From a virus: 46,749 nt of DNA. Below, piece by piece: positions 28,001-34,173 of this stretch (positions are counted from its first letter, which is position 1; every line of letters starts with the position of its first letter). The position numbers and the translations under genes are program-made. The stretch lies in IMG/VR virus record IMGVR_UViG_3300009168_000023, positions 1 through 46,749 of that record. One strand, written 5' to 3'. The notes under the pieces are model-generated. The model was given only the letters and a program-made list of their open reading frames with translations, was not told the origin of the DNA and searched no databases.

Positions 28001-28627
28001 GGAGAAGAAGTCCTCCATCATCGTCATCTCGCCGCCGCCCAAGGCTTGGGTCCACTGGTTGCGCGATCCGATGTCGGCGGACGTGAGCATCTGGTTGACG
28101 ACGTCATCGACCGTCTCGGCGGGCTTGATGTAGGTGTCGTTGAGGCTGTTCCACTGGCTCTGGAACTGCTCGAACTTGGACTGCTTGGCCCCACTGTTGC
28201 GGGCCTTGGCGGCAGCTTTCTTGAAGCGTGCCGCGTTGGTCATGAGATCACGCCAGATGGCCGAGTTGCGGGGCACCTTGCCCGCCTCCTCGACGTAGAA
28301 CTTGGCGACGCCCAGCTCCTTGATCTTGCCCTGCGTGTAGGCGAGGGTGACCTTCTGCTCCCTGATCTGGAAGCGATAGTTGAAGATCATCTGGTCGTAG
28401 TAGTCGGCCATGGGGTCGTCGTCCGACACCTCGTTCCGACGCTTCTGCCACCAGTTGAGGAAGAACTGGTCGGTGACCTTCTGCCCCTCGAACTTGCCCC
28501 CGTGGTTCCACGCGAACTCGACGTTGCGATCACGCTGGTTCTCGTACTGCGCGATCATCGACGCGATGGTGGAGGAGAGGTCTTGCGCCTCGGCGGGCAG
28601 ACGCCCGAAGCGCCCGGTGCGGGCCAT
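25019..28627 (-). CDS. 1202-residue virion-associated protein of unknown function
   Basis: Helical N-terminal half (residues 1-280, Lys/Gln-rich, coiled-coil character), a beta-rich middle around 430-620 with TIVRVGQPVRV-type strands, further helices at 640-900, and a Pro/Gly-rich disordered C-terminus ending RGGIRGWGR. No catalytic motif is visible. It lies next to the 2648-residue protein with only 3 bp between them, which suggests they are packaged or function together, for example as internal or ejected proteins. ATG 28627. Confidence 0.6.
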   Translation of the reverse strand: MARTGRFGRLPAEAQDLSSTIASMIAQYENQRDRNVEFAWNHGGKFEGQKVTDQFFLNWWQKRRNEVSDDDPMADYYDQMIFNYRFQIREQKVTLAYTQGKIKELGVAKFYVEEAGKVPRNSAIWRDLMTNAARFKKAAAKARNSGAKQSKFEQFQSQWNSLNDTYIKPAETVDDVVNQMLTSADIGSRNQWTQALGGGEMTMMEDFFSKVETDPQYAKQWKEVWEPALRRADPHHFRGHLDSDYLSAVYGRAKQGAKKQSKLAERRGYNDWKRSADNSASVWSGYQKTHSNADLATAVEQVWQDALDAGINDEGKSPDERMAIRATALKELGAIRRRAERNGANTLTGDITRDMRILRGDKAAENRSGTSTAISQDVGDIRDSEGNLPAAQGGTQGDARIAELARQDIEDNERLLKGTHVILEEVGADGTVKRSVVPRGQVATGRGTAVEIVKAHGSTYRDRDGKEVDSGSGPITIVRVGQPVRVQVGAQENVTGLETPTGANPDTQGPQSGIVAFLFTRADGTKQYQVFRDDGSYEWTDAPVGSNGSDLIRPGLVRSTRTNDRGEVIITVADDQTTGTGTVQVVGTDANGQPIYEDRPRNALTDVVRFGEERADEIAGTTPQPPDAAAARNLVSSITGLDTSQWSAEERKAFEALTPTNQRYLIDQGIVTSGRSGQQGGGGFDKMRAGEVSNERIDRARERSDAPARWFGGKSETTKTTPIPDIPQYLKDRGVTQELWTRMVQDARAGKSAEEIIDSSLNPSNRTPTSQPDQVAFGEVKRALNDERINTQSTPSQQREEPDRPAWKDPQQRIDELAEGIRKLNLQLQDPNQAQNHGMIREQLETARQEIIKTRLGSRTGRQELVAQGVQTAAGIGAFLGNFLGRNGLTDGTNKVTVEQDDTFSTYQTLVGGRDQPSRQAMAELEPIDIINGLLIADPSLARDPQRLQELNAEVLAIHRNADKDNATYTSDRLQGDGVPPEVADTATGNHPGGKSARGKGGASRGAPNAPGITDTFEDEDPNAVTDDEDVPIGPFIWGGGKGDPTQWGGLAQFSILNRRDGATPDPDADAGDRPVMKLPSLFGLTGFGNINAQEAERERLRANQEKVMGSRVTFDPSGRKPIAPIRGSRVTPEPVVRTPKPPEPEKPPPPPKPTPRPKTTPQRLPDTLLRANGQRTPTTEQEQREFQSGYTGRGGIRGWGR

Positions 28628-28630
28628 GGG

Positions 28631-28759
28631 TCAGCGGTGCTTCCGGCGCTTGGCCGCCGCGTTGCTGATCTTGGCCGCCTTGGTCTTGGAGTAGCCGCCC
28701 CGACGCAGGGCCTCGTAGACCTTGGGGCGCTTGATGGACGCGTACTTCTTCCCGGGCAT
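28631..28759 (-). CDS. 42-residue basic protein
   Basis: Almost half Lys and Arg, with the pattern KKYASIKRPKVYEALRRGGYSKTKAAKISNAAAKRR. Short proteins of this pattern are common near structural genes of actinobacterial phages; the helix-turn-helix-like end suggests nucleic acid binding. ATG 28759 is 5 bases after the preceding stop. Function not established. Confidence 0.65.
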   Translation of the reverse strand: MPGKKYASIKRPKVYEALRRGGYSKTKAAKISNAAAKRRKHR

Positions 28760-28764
28760 GGCGG

Positions 28765-28914
28765 TCAGAGGAGCGCGAGGATGACGAACACGGCACCCAG
28801 CGTGCAGACGCCCCACGCGCTGATGTCCTGCCCGTTGGAGCGCAGCGCATCGACCGCGCCGAGGATGATGGCAATCGCGCCGCCCACGATCATGACCAGT
28901 TCCTCGTTGCTCAC
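28765..28914 (-). CDS. 49-residue two-helix membrane protein
   Basis: Two predicted membrane helices (VMIVGGAIAIILGAVDAL and WGVCTLGAVFVILALL) joined by a polar loop. The GTG at 28914 overlaps the portal stop (GTGA). It resembles a small holin-like or head-vertex membrane protein. The phage already has a holin candidate by the endolysin, so this may act at entry or as a second lysis protein. Confidence 0.55.
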   Translation of the reverse strand: MSNEELVMIVGGAIAIILGAVDALRSNGQDISAWGVCTLGAVFVILALL

Positions 28915-30986
28915 AGCTCCTCCTCCTCGGGCACTGGCGCGCCGCCGATCTCGTTCTGGAACATGAGCCGGTTGCTCGCCTCACCCTCCTTGATCATGGT
29001 CTGGGCGAGCATGGGCTCCGCGCCCGCTGCCGCCGGGCCACCGGGGGTGGCCTCGGCACCCGGCATCACCTGTGCGCCCTCGCCCTGCATCGACTCATCA
29101 CCGACCGCGCCGCCCTGCTCCTGACCGAACGCGGCTGCCGCCTGCTCGGGGGACACGCCCTCCTCGCCCGGCATCGGCTGGCCCATCTGCTGGGCGGTGA
29201 TCTGGAGCTGCTGCATCGTGCTCATGAGGGCCGCCTGCACCTGCACGTCGGCGGGGAACAGCGAGGCGTCGGTGCGCTCACCCTTGACGATGGCGATCTC
29301 GGACTCGGGGTCCTCGACGCCCACCGCGTCCATGCCCCGCTCCAAGCTCCAGAGCTTGGCGTTCACGAGGTTGATGGCCATCGTGGCGGTCTCGAGATCG
29401 TCCCGTGGGGACAAGGACGGGTTGTCGGTGACCAACCGTCCGACCGACTCGAAGATGGGCTTCAAGGCGGTGTTCTTCTCGGCCCAGATGATGCCCGCCA
29501 GCTTCCAGATGTCCCTGCGCCAGCGGTACAGCAGGTCGCGCTTCATGCGCGAGCGGGTCTCGTAGTTGGCCACCAGCGCGTTGATGGCCTTGCTGGAACT
29601 CAGGACGTTGTTGGGGGCGAGCCCGCGCAGCAGGTCGTTGAGCCCACTCACGTCCTGTAGCTCGCGGTCGATGCGCGCGAGGTACTGCTCCGCTTGGAAC
29701 GAGGGCATCCATGGCTGGATGGCCTCGATCCTGTTGCCCGCACCGGGGCCGACCACCTTGTTGGCCTGCGGACGGAGTCCCGTGGGCACGATGTCGGGGG
29801 CTTCCGGGCCCACGAGCTGCCAATACTGTGCGTTCACGGTCTGGCTCATCATCTGGGCGTATTCGGAGAGCCGCTGCTCCTTCTCGCGGATGAGCTGCTC
29901 CACGTCGTACAGCTCGGAGCGCCCCGTGGGCAGGCCCGGCAGGTAGGTGTTGAACAGCGGGATGTAGGGGATGGCTCCCCGGTACTCGCCGTGCTCCTCG
30001 TCCATGACCTTGTGGTCGCCCACGAAGATGCAGTTGCGGGTGACCATCGTGGTGGGCTCACCCACCTCGATATCGTCCTCGTCCTTGGGCTCCCGGTACC
30101 AGTAGTCCCAGACCTCGACCATGGTCTGGGTGCTGTCCATGACCCCACCCGTGCGGTCGGTGCGCTGGGCGAGCGGGTCCGCGTGGGTGCCGTAGCCGCG
30201 CGTGGCCGGTGGCAGCACGGTGAGGTAGCGCTTGCCGTCCTTGCCCTCACGCCAGCCGCACTCAAGGCCCCAGTCCGCGAGCACCGCCTCGGGGGTCATG
30301 CGGTAGACGTACAGCGCCCAGTCCAGTCGGCGGTAGTCGGAACTGCCCCAGCCGAGGTACAGGTTGCGGGGCTGATCGACGATGGTGAAGCGGGGTGACT
30401 CGGCGTCCTCGTCCCACCACACCTTGGCGGCGGTCTTGCCGTACAGACCCTTGACCACACACGCCTGATGGGCCAGCTCCTCGAAGGCGACGTCGTCCTT
30501 CCACGCGAAGTAGACCCGCTCCATGGCCGCCGCCATCATCCGGCCCTGCTCGTCGGACACCAAGGGCAGGATGTTCTCGATGGGCGGCACGCTCTGGAGC
30601 GCCGCCGGGACGTCCACGTACACGGGGTAGCTGTTGATGCTGATGTGGACGCGCCCGGGGATGCGCGCACTGGGGTGCTCGGGCCAGTTGTCCGCCCCGC
30701 CGCCGTTGGCGATGGTGGTCGGGTAGTACAGCTCGTCCCAGCGGTCGCACATCTGGGCGAACGCCTGCTGCTCCGGTTCGAGGGTCGCCTTGCGCGCCGC
30801 GATCTGGCGGTAGAAGTAGGCGTCGTCCTCGCTCGACCCGTCGCGCTTGAGGTCGTGGGGGCGTCGGTTCTGGCGCGTCTTGGGTGTCTGATGGACACGC
30901 GTATCGCTGAGTGCCGAGCTGGGATAGGGGACGACCGCCACGGGCGCGAGTGTGGGCCCAACGCGATGTGATCGCAAGGCCCGCAT
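28911..30986 (-). CDS. Portal protein
   Basis: About 690 residues. The core has portal-like features: an early LYYPTTIANGGG...WPEHPSARIPGRVHISINSYPVYVDV section, VKGLYGKTAAKVWWDE, VYRMTPEAVLADWG, and a long helical stem with ELYDVEQLIREKEQRLSEYAQMM, IDRELQDVSGLNDLLRG and IWKLAGIIWAEK. The C-terminus is Gln/Gly/Glu-rich and disordered. It forms the ring through which TerL, encoded next door, pumps DNA. The start is unclear: TTG 30992, ATG 30986 or a later GTG all lack a good ribosome site. Confidence 0.8.
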   Translation of the reverse strand: MRALRSHRVGPTLAPVAVVPYPSSALSDTRVHQTPKTRQNRRPHDLKRDGSSEDDAYFYRQIAARKATLEPEQQAFAQMCDRWDELYYPTTIANGGGADNWPEHPSARIPGRVHISINSYPVYVDVPAALQSVPPIENILPLVSDEQGRMMAAAMERVYFAWKDDVAFEELAHQACVVKGLYGKTAAKVWWDEDAESPRFTIVDQPRNLYLGWGSSDYRRLDWALYVYRMTPEAVLADWGLECGWREGKDGKRYLTVLPPATRGYGTHADPLAQRTDRTGGVMDSTQTMVEVWDYWYREPKDEDDIEVGEPTTMVTRNCIFVGDHKVMDEEHGEYRGAIPYIPLFNTYLPGLPTGRSELYDVEQLIREKEQRLSEYAQMMSQTVNAQYWQLVGPEAPDIVPTGLRPQANKVVGPGAGNRIEAIQPWMPSFQAEQYLARIDRELQDVSGLNDLLRGLAPNNVLSSSKAINALVANYETRSRMKRDLLYRWRRDIWKLAGIIWAEKNTALKPIFESVGRLVTDNPSLSPRDDLETATMAINLVNAKLWSLERGMDAVGVEDPESEIAIVKGERTDASLFPADVQVQAALMSTMQQLQITAQQMGQPMPGEEGVSPEQAAAAFGQEQGGAVGDESMQGEGAQVMPGAEATPGGPAAAGAEPMLAQTMIKEGEASNRLMFQNEIGGAPVPEEEEL

Positions 30987-31008
30987 ATCCAAGGACGCTT
31001 GTACTCAC

Positions 31009-31027
31009 GTACTCCCTACGGGAGTAC
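31009..31027 (-). promoter_or_regulatory. Perfect hairpin between TerL and portal genes
   Basis: GTACTCCC (31009-31016), loop TAC, GGGAGTAC (31020-31027). It sits right behind the TerL stop at 31035 and ahead of the uncertain portal start. Read leftward, its 3' arm holds GGGAG. It may control portal translation or be an RNA processing site. Confidence 0.55.
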
Positions 31028-31034
31028 CGGCGTC

Positions 31035-32729
31035 CTACGACTCGACGAGCCAGTCCTCGACGGGCTTGGGCGGCCAGCCTTCGAGCGTGGAGGTGGGCAG
31101 CCGACCGCCGAGGAACTCGCGGTCGGTGATGACCCGGTTCTGGCGGCCCACGGGGTTGCTCGACTGGTCGAAAAACGTGAACGGCGAGGCCGGTGCGGCC
31201 ACGACCTGCTGGTAGCGGACCATGACCCGTGCCGCCACCGCGAGCGCCATGACCGCGTCGGTCTTGAGCTTGCGGTCGGCGAGTCGGTAGGCCAGCAACT
31301 GGGAGCGCAGCTCCAGCCAGATGCCCGTGCGCGGGAAGCGCAGCTTGCCCTGCTCGATGAGGCCCTTGAGGTCGGTCAGGATGGTCAGCTTGCGCTGGCC
31401 GCGACCCCCGAACTCGACCGCCCGCAGGCCCGTGAGGTCACGCAGCGTGTCGTGGAAGACCTTGCCCCCGAAGCCCGTGGTGTCAAGGCCCGTGTCGCAG
31501 CGCGCACTGCCCTCGTCGTAGGCCAGATGGGTGTCCCGCACGAGGCCCGACACGGCGGTCACGGTCTGCTTGCCCTGCTTGCGCTGGGCGAGCACCCCGA
31601 TGGCGGGCTGGCCCGCCACGATCTTGAGCACGACCGACCATGTCGAGTCGTGCGTGAGGGCAGGATCGACCCCCTGCACGTACCGACCACGCGGCTCGGG
31701 CTCCTGTCGGTGGGGCATGCCGTCCACGAAGCAGGCATCGACCGCCCGGGCGTCGAAGAACCCACGCTCGCCCTCGATGAAGTAGCCGTCGATGTTCTGG
31801 GGCACCAGATGTGGCTGCATGCCCGCGACCATCCGGTCGAACAGCTCGTCGCTGATGCCATAGCCCACGTTGTCGCGGGTGCTCATGCGCATGCTGATGC
31901 GGTCGGGGTCGCGCTGGGGGTCGTCGGGGTCGCCCTTGATCCACTGGTCGTGCCACTGGTTGAAGCCCTCGGACGGTGTGGACACCATCACGAGCTGGCC
32001 ACCCGTACTCAGGCGACGAAGGTGGAGCACCTCCTCCACGATGAACTCCAACGCAGGCTCGAAGCCACACTCGTCGAACGTGATGAGGTGCATGTCGCGC
32101 CCCAACTGCGACACCGCCTTCTCGCCCGAGGTACGGAAGGCGATGGTGCCACCACCGAGCACCTCATGCCACGAGAAGTCGAGCGCTCCGCGCTGGCCCG
32201 TGATGCCCCAGACGCCCTTGCCCATGGCTTCGGTGAGGGGGCAGCCGTGGCTCTGGGCGTAGTGGGTGCCCGCCATGATGGCCCGGATGTCCTCGGCCAC
32301 GATCTCGCAGACATCGACGCTGATGCCGAAGTGGTAGGCCGCGAAGCGGCGCTGGGCGTGGGCGTACAGCGCCCGCTCATCACCTTCGGCGGGTGGCGGG
32401 GTGCCGTACTTGTAGAGCGTGCCGTGGAGCAGCAGCACATCCAAGAGCAGGGTCTTGCCCGCACGGTTGCCCGACGACAGGGCGCAGGTCAGGTAGCGCG
32501 GTCGGTGGCCTGTGGCGTCACGCAGCAGCACCGACTCCGCGAAGGCGACCTGTCCCGGGTGGAGGGTGATGCCAAGGACGCCCTTGGCGAACAGCTCGAT
32601 GTCGTAGCGCCCACGGCGCAGCGCGTCGGCGAGGTCAGGTGGTGGTGTCCGTGGTGCGGTAGCGGTTCTGGGGACTGGGGACCGGGATACGATCAGGACG
32701 TCGTCCTTCGATGAGTCGCTCGACGGCAC
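31035..32729 (-). CDS. terL: Terminase large subunit
   Basis: ATP-driven packaging motor and nuclease. The ATPase has Walker A SGNRAGKT at about residues 86-93 and Walker B LITFDE around residue 218. A STPSEGFNQWHDQW motif follows. The RNase-H-like nuclease half shows GVDPALTHDSTW (about 350), DTTGFGG and KTDAVMALAVA. The start GTG 32729 is chosen because GGGAG lies five bases upstream; GTG 32777 is the longer option. Either start overlaps the TerS gene by about 95-143 bases. Confidence 0.88.
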   Translation of the reverse strand: MPSSDSSKDDVLIVSRSPVPRTATAPRTPPPDLADALRRGRYDIELFAKGVLGITLHPGQVAFAESVLLRDATGHRPRYLTCALSSGNRAGKTLLLDVLLLHGTLYKYGTPPPAEGDERALYAHAQRRFAAYHFGISVDVCEIVAEDIRAIMAGTHYAQSHGCPLTEAMGKGVWGITGQRGALDFSWHEVLGGGTIAFRTSGEKAVSQLGRDMHLITFDECGFEPALEFIVEEVLHLRRLSTGGQLVMVSTPSEGFNQWHDQWIKGDPDDPQRDPDRISMRMSTRDNVGYGISDELFDRMVAGMQPHLVPQNIDGYFIEGERGFFDARAVDACFVDGMPHRQEPEPRGRYVQGVDPALTHDSTWSVVLKIVAGQPAIGVLAQRKQGKQTVTAVSGLVRDTHLAYDEGSARCDTGLDTTGFGGKVFHDTLRDLTGLRAVEFGGRGQRKLTILTDLKGLIEQGKLRFPRTGIWLELRSQLLAYRLADRKLKTDAVMALAVAARVMVRYQQVVAAPASPFTFFDQSSNPVGRQNRVITDREFLGGRLPTSTLEGWPPKPVEDWLVES

Positions 32730-33261
32730 GAGCGCTCCCGTCGATGACACGCGCAGGCGTGTGCTCACCAGAGCCACTCAGCAAGCGCGCCAGTCCCATG
32801 GCCAGCTCCCGGTCCTGTGCCCGCTCCTCGCGCCGGTCGATCATCTGCTGGGCGATGAGCCCCTGCTGGACGGTGGGATGGAGGTCCCCATCCTCGACCC
32901 GACGGCGCACGTCGTCGCGCACCAGTTCCGCGAGGTCGGGCTTGGCCGCGTAGCCCCCCGCGAGCTGGGCCATGAGGTCCCGCTCGGTGGCCGGGAGCCG
33001 CGCGATCCAGTGCTCCCTGTGCTTGCTGATGGTCTCGGACTTGGTGGGCCAGTCGAGACCACGCATCTCGCGCTCGATGAGCGTCGGGTACTTGCCCGAG
33101 GCCAGTGCGCGGTCGATGGCCATGCGTCGGTCCTGCTCCCCGACGCATATCCCGCACTCGCCCTTGCCGGGCCGGTCCTTGGGCTCTCTGGGGAGGGGTG
33201 CGGTCACGGATGGGTCGGTCCTCGTGTGTGATGCCGAGGAGGGGCGACAGGAGGGAGGCAT
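32635..33261 (-). CDS. Terminase small subunit (putative)
   Basis: About 208 residues. After a disordered start there is a small Cys pair (GECGICVGEQ), then a helix-turn-helix-like region (SGKYPTLIEREMRGLDWPTKSETISKHREHW) suited to binding packaging sites. A long helical middle (ELVRDDVRRRVEDG...IDRREERAQDREL) and an Arg-rich tail follow. The gene lies immediately upstream of and overlaps terL, and borders the large structured non-coding region, a likely packaging-recognition neighbourhood. ATG 33261 has GGAG four bases upstream; GTG 33264 and GTG 33207 are alternatives. Confidence 0.7.
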   Translation of the reverse strand: MPPSCRPSSASHTRTDPSVTAPLPREPKDRPGKGECGICVGEQDRRMAIDRALASGKYPTLIEREMRGLDWPTKSETISKHREHWIARLPATERDLMAQLAGGYAAKPDLAELVRDDVRRRVEDGDLHPTVQQGLIAQQMIDRREERAQDRELAMGLARLLSGSGEHTPARVIDGSARAVERLIEGRRPDRIPVPSPQNRYRTTDTTT

Positions 33262-33401
33262 CACACTCCGTCTGCCACGACCTCCTCGGTCGGTGCGAGC
33301 GTAGCTCAGTCGGTCAAGGGACTACGTCGTCCGTCCTAGACGCTCTCTCTTGGCCTCACATCGCCCCCCGCTCCTCCCTGCACCCTCCTCACCCCCTCGA
33401 A

Positions 33402-33437
33402 GGGTCTGGGACCCCGGATACAGGGGGTCCCAGACCC
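33402..33437. terminator. 14-bp perfect hairpin near TerS, candidate terminator
   Basis: Arms 33402-33415 and 33424-33437 are perfectly complementary with an 8-base loop. It is followed by C-runs and TTT on the plus strand but no long T-run. It might block rightward or leftward read-through between the divergent operons or be part of a packaging site. Confidence 0.45.
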
Positions 33438-33546
33438 CCCTTTCCCACACCCCGGGTCCTACCATCCCCCCCTCCCCCCCATCCCCCTCGAACCTATGGG
33501 GGGTGGGGACCGTCCCTCAACGAAGTTGAGGGACTGGCCCCCCTAT

Positions 33547-33571
33547 GGGTAGGGATAGGGGGAGGGGAGGG
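33547..33571 (+). other. G-quadruplex-forming motif
   Basis: Five G-runs of 3-5 bases separated by 1-3 bases (GGG, GGG, GGGGG, GGGG, GGG) fulfil the standard four-run quadruplex rule on the plus strand. A C-rich block at 33466-33487 gives long G-runs on the minus strand. Hairpins flank both. Confidence 0.6.
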
Positions 33572-33895
33572 TAGGACCACCATAGGTGGTCCACCCTCTG
33601 GGGACATGACATCCCTCTCCCCTATGAGGGGGACGGGGTCGGGTAGGTGGGACGTAGTCCCACCGTACCCTCCCCCTTCCCTCCGCGCGCGTGCGCGCGT
33701 GAGGGGGAGAAGGGTAGGGTCGGTGGCCCCCCATAGGGGGCCACCTCCCCTACTCAGATGGGAGGGCCCCCTTCGCCTCGGTCGTCGGCGGTGGTCGGGG
33801 ACCCCCACCTTCGGTGGGGACGGGCTCCCTCGATCCGCCCTGTCCCCTCCGGGGACCGCCTCCTCCCTCGGCTCGTCCCCCATTGTGCTTGCACA

Positions 33896-33907
33896 TGTCA
33901 AGGACAG
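33896..33907 (-). promoter_or_regulatory. TTGACA-containing 12-mer upstream of the terminase operon
   Basis: The minus-strand 12-mer TGTCCTTGACAT is identical to the one before the scaffold gene (17063-17052). TTGACA is a perfect -35, but no good -10 is seen 16-18 bases on, so it may be a regulator-binding site or a promoter with a non-standard -10. Confidence 0.35.
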
Positions 33908-33912
33908 GGTGT

Positions 33913-33951
33913 GTCCACAGCTAGGCAGTCTCTGACTGCCGTAGCTTGGAC
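33913..33951 (+). ncRNA. Long stem-loop, possible structured RNA or leader
   Basis: The core GGCAGTC (33924-33930), loop TCT, GACTGCC (33934-33940) extends outward. AGCTA (33919-33923) pairs with TAGCT (33942-33946) with one bulge, and GTCC (33913-33916) pairs with GGAC (33948-33951). It is the longest irregular stem in the region, about 220 bases before the ATPase start, and may be a leader element. Confidence 0.4.
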
Positions 33952-34156
33952 CCACCTATCTGTCCTCCGTGCGTGCGTCGTGAGCACACACACGCCGTCG
34001 GCGCGGTCTTCGCGCGCAAGCTCCCTGCGAGACACACACACAGACCGTTGCTCACCTTCGGTGAGCCGATGGCCGACCCGATGTGGTGGAATGGAAGCGG
34101 CGAACGACCGCCGTTCTCTACCGGCCCCAAAGGGGCTGGCGGCATGGTCAGTCGTC

Positions 34157-34166
34157 AGGAGGCATC
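34157..34166 (+). promoter_or_regulatory. Extended ribosome binding motif AGGAGGCATC setting the ATPase start
   Basis: This 10-mer lies seven bases before ATG 34174 and decides between that start and 76 in-frame upstream codons. The same 10-mer precedes starts at 116, 35811, 38278 and 38769, and its GGAGGCATC core precedes 4048. Confidence 0.75.
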
Positions 34167-34173
34167 CGTTTCC

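Larger units (their letters stand above)
33262..34173. other. 912-bp non-coding region rich in hairpins and G-runs between divergent operons
   Basis: No convincing gene lies here; open frames are low-complexity and cross the hairpins. Reading left to right there are at least nine perfect stems: 33402/33424 (14 bp), 33512/33525 (10 bp), 33574/33585 (8), 33646/33657 (8), 33722/33736 (10), 33803/33813 (7, cUUCGg loop), 33842/33851 (6), 33924/33934 (7, extended) and 34050/34060 (7, cUUCGg loop). A G-quadruplex pattern lies at 33547-33571, and C-runs at 33466-33487 are G-runs on the other strand. It could hold the packaging site, an origin, promoters for both directions, or a structured RNA. Confidence 0.75.

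Noticed and set aside
33295-33355. tRNA-like stretch GTAGCTCAGTCGGTCAAG after the TerS start
   Set aside because: It resembles a tRNA D-arm, but the D-stem does not close, no T-arm GTTC motif follows and the outer arms pair only with bulges. Left as chance or a degenerate relic.
33105-33955. Long open frames on both strands in the divergent region
   Set aside because: Products are low-complexity Pro/Arg/Gly runs with no ribosome site, and the frames cross many perfect hairpins and G-runs. They result from lack of AT-rich stops.
33946-34173. 76-residue N-terminal extension of the ATPase frame
   Set aside because: AGGAGGCATC sits just before ATG 34174, and the extension crosses the long stem at 33913-33951 and the cUUCGg hairpin at 34050.
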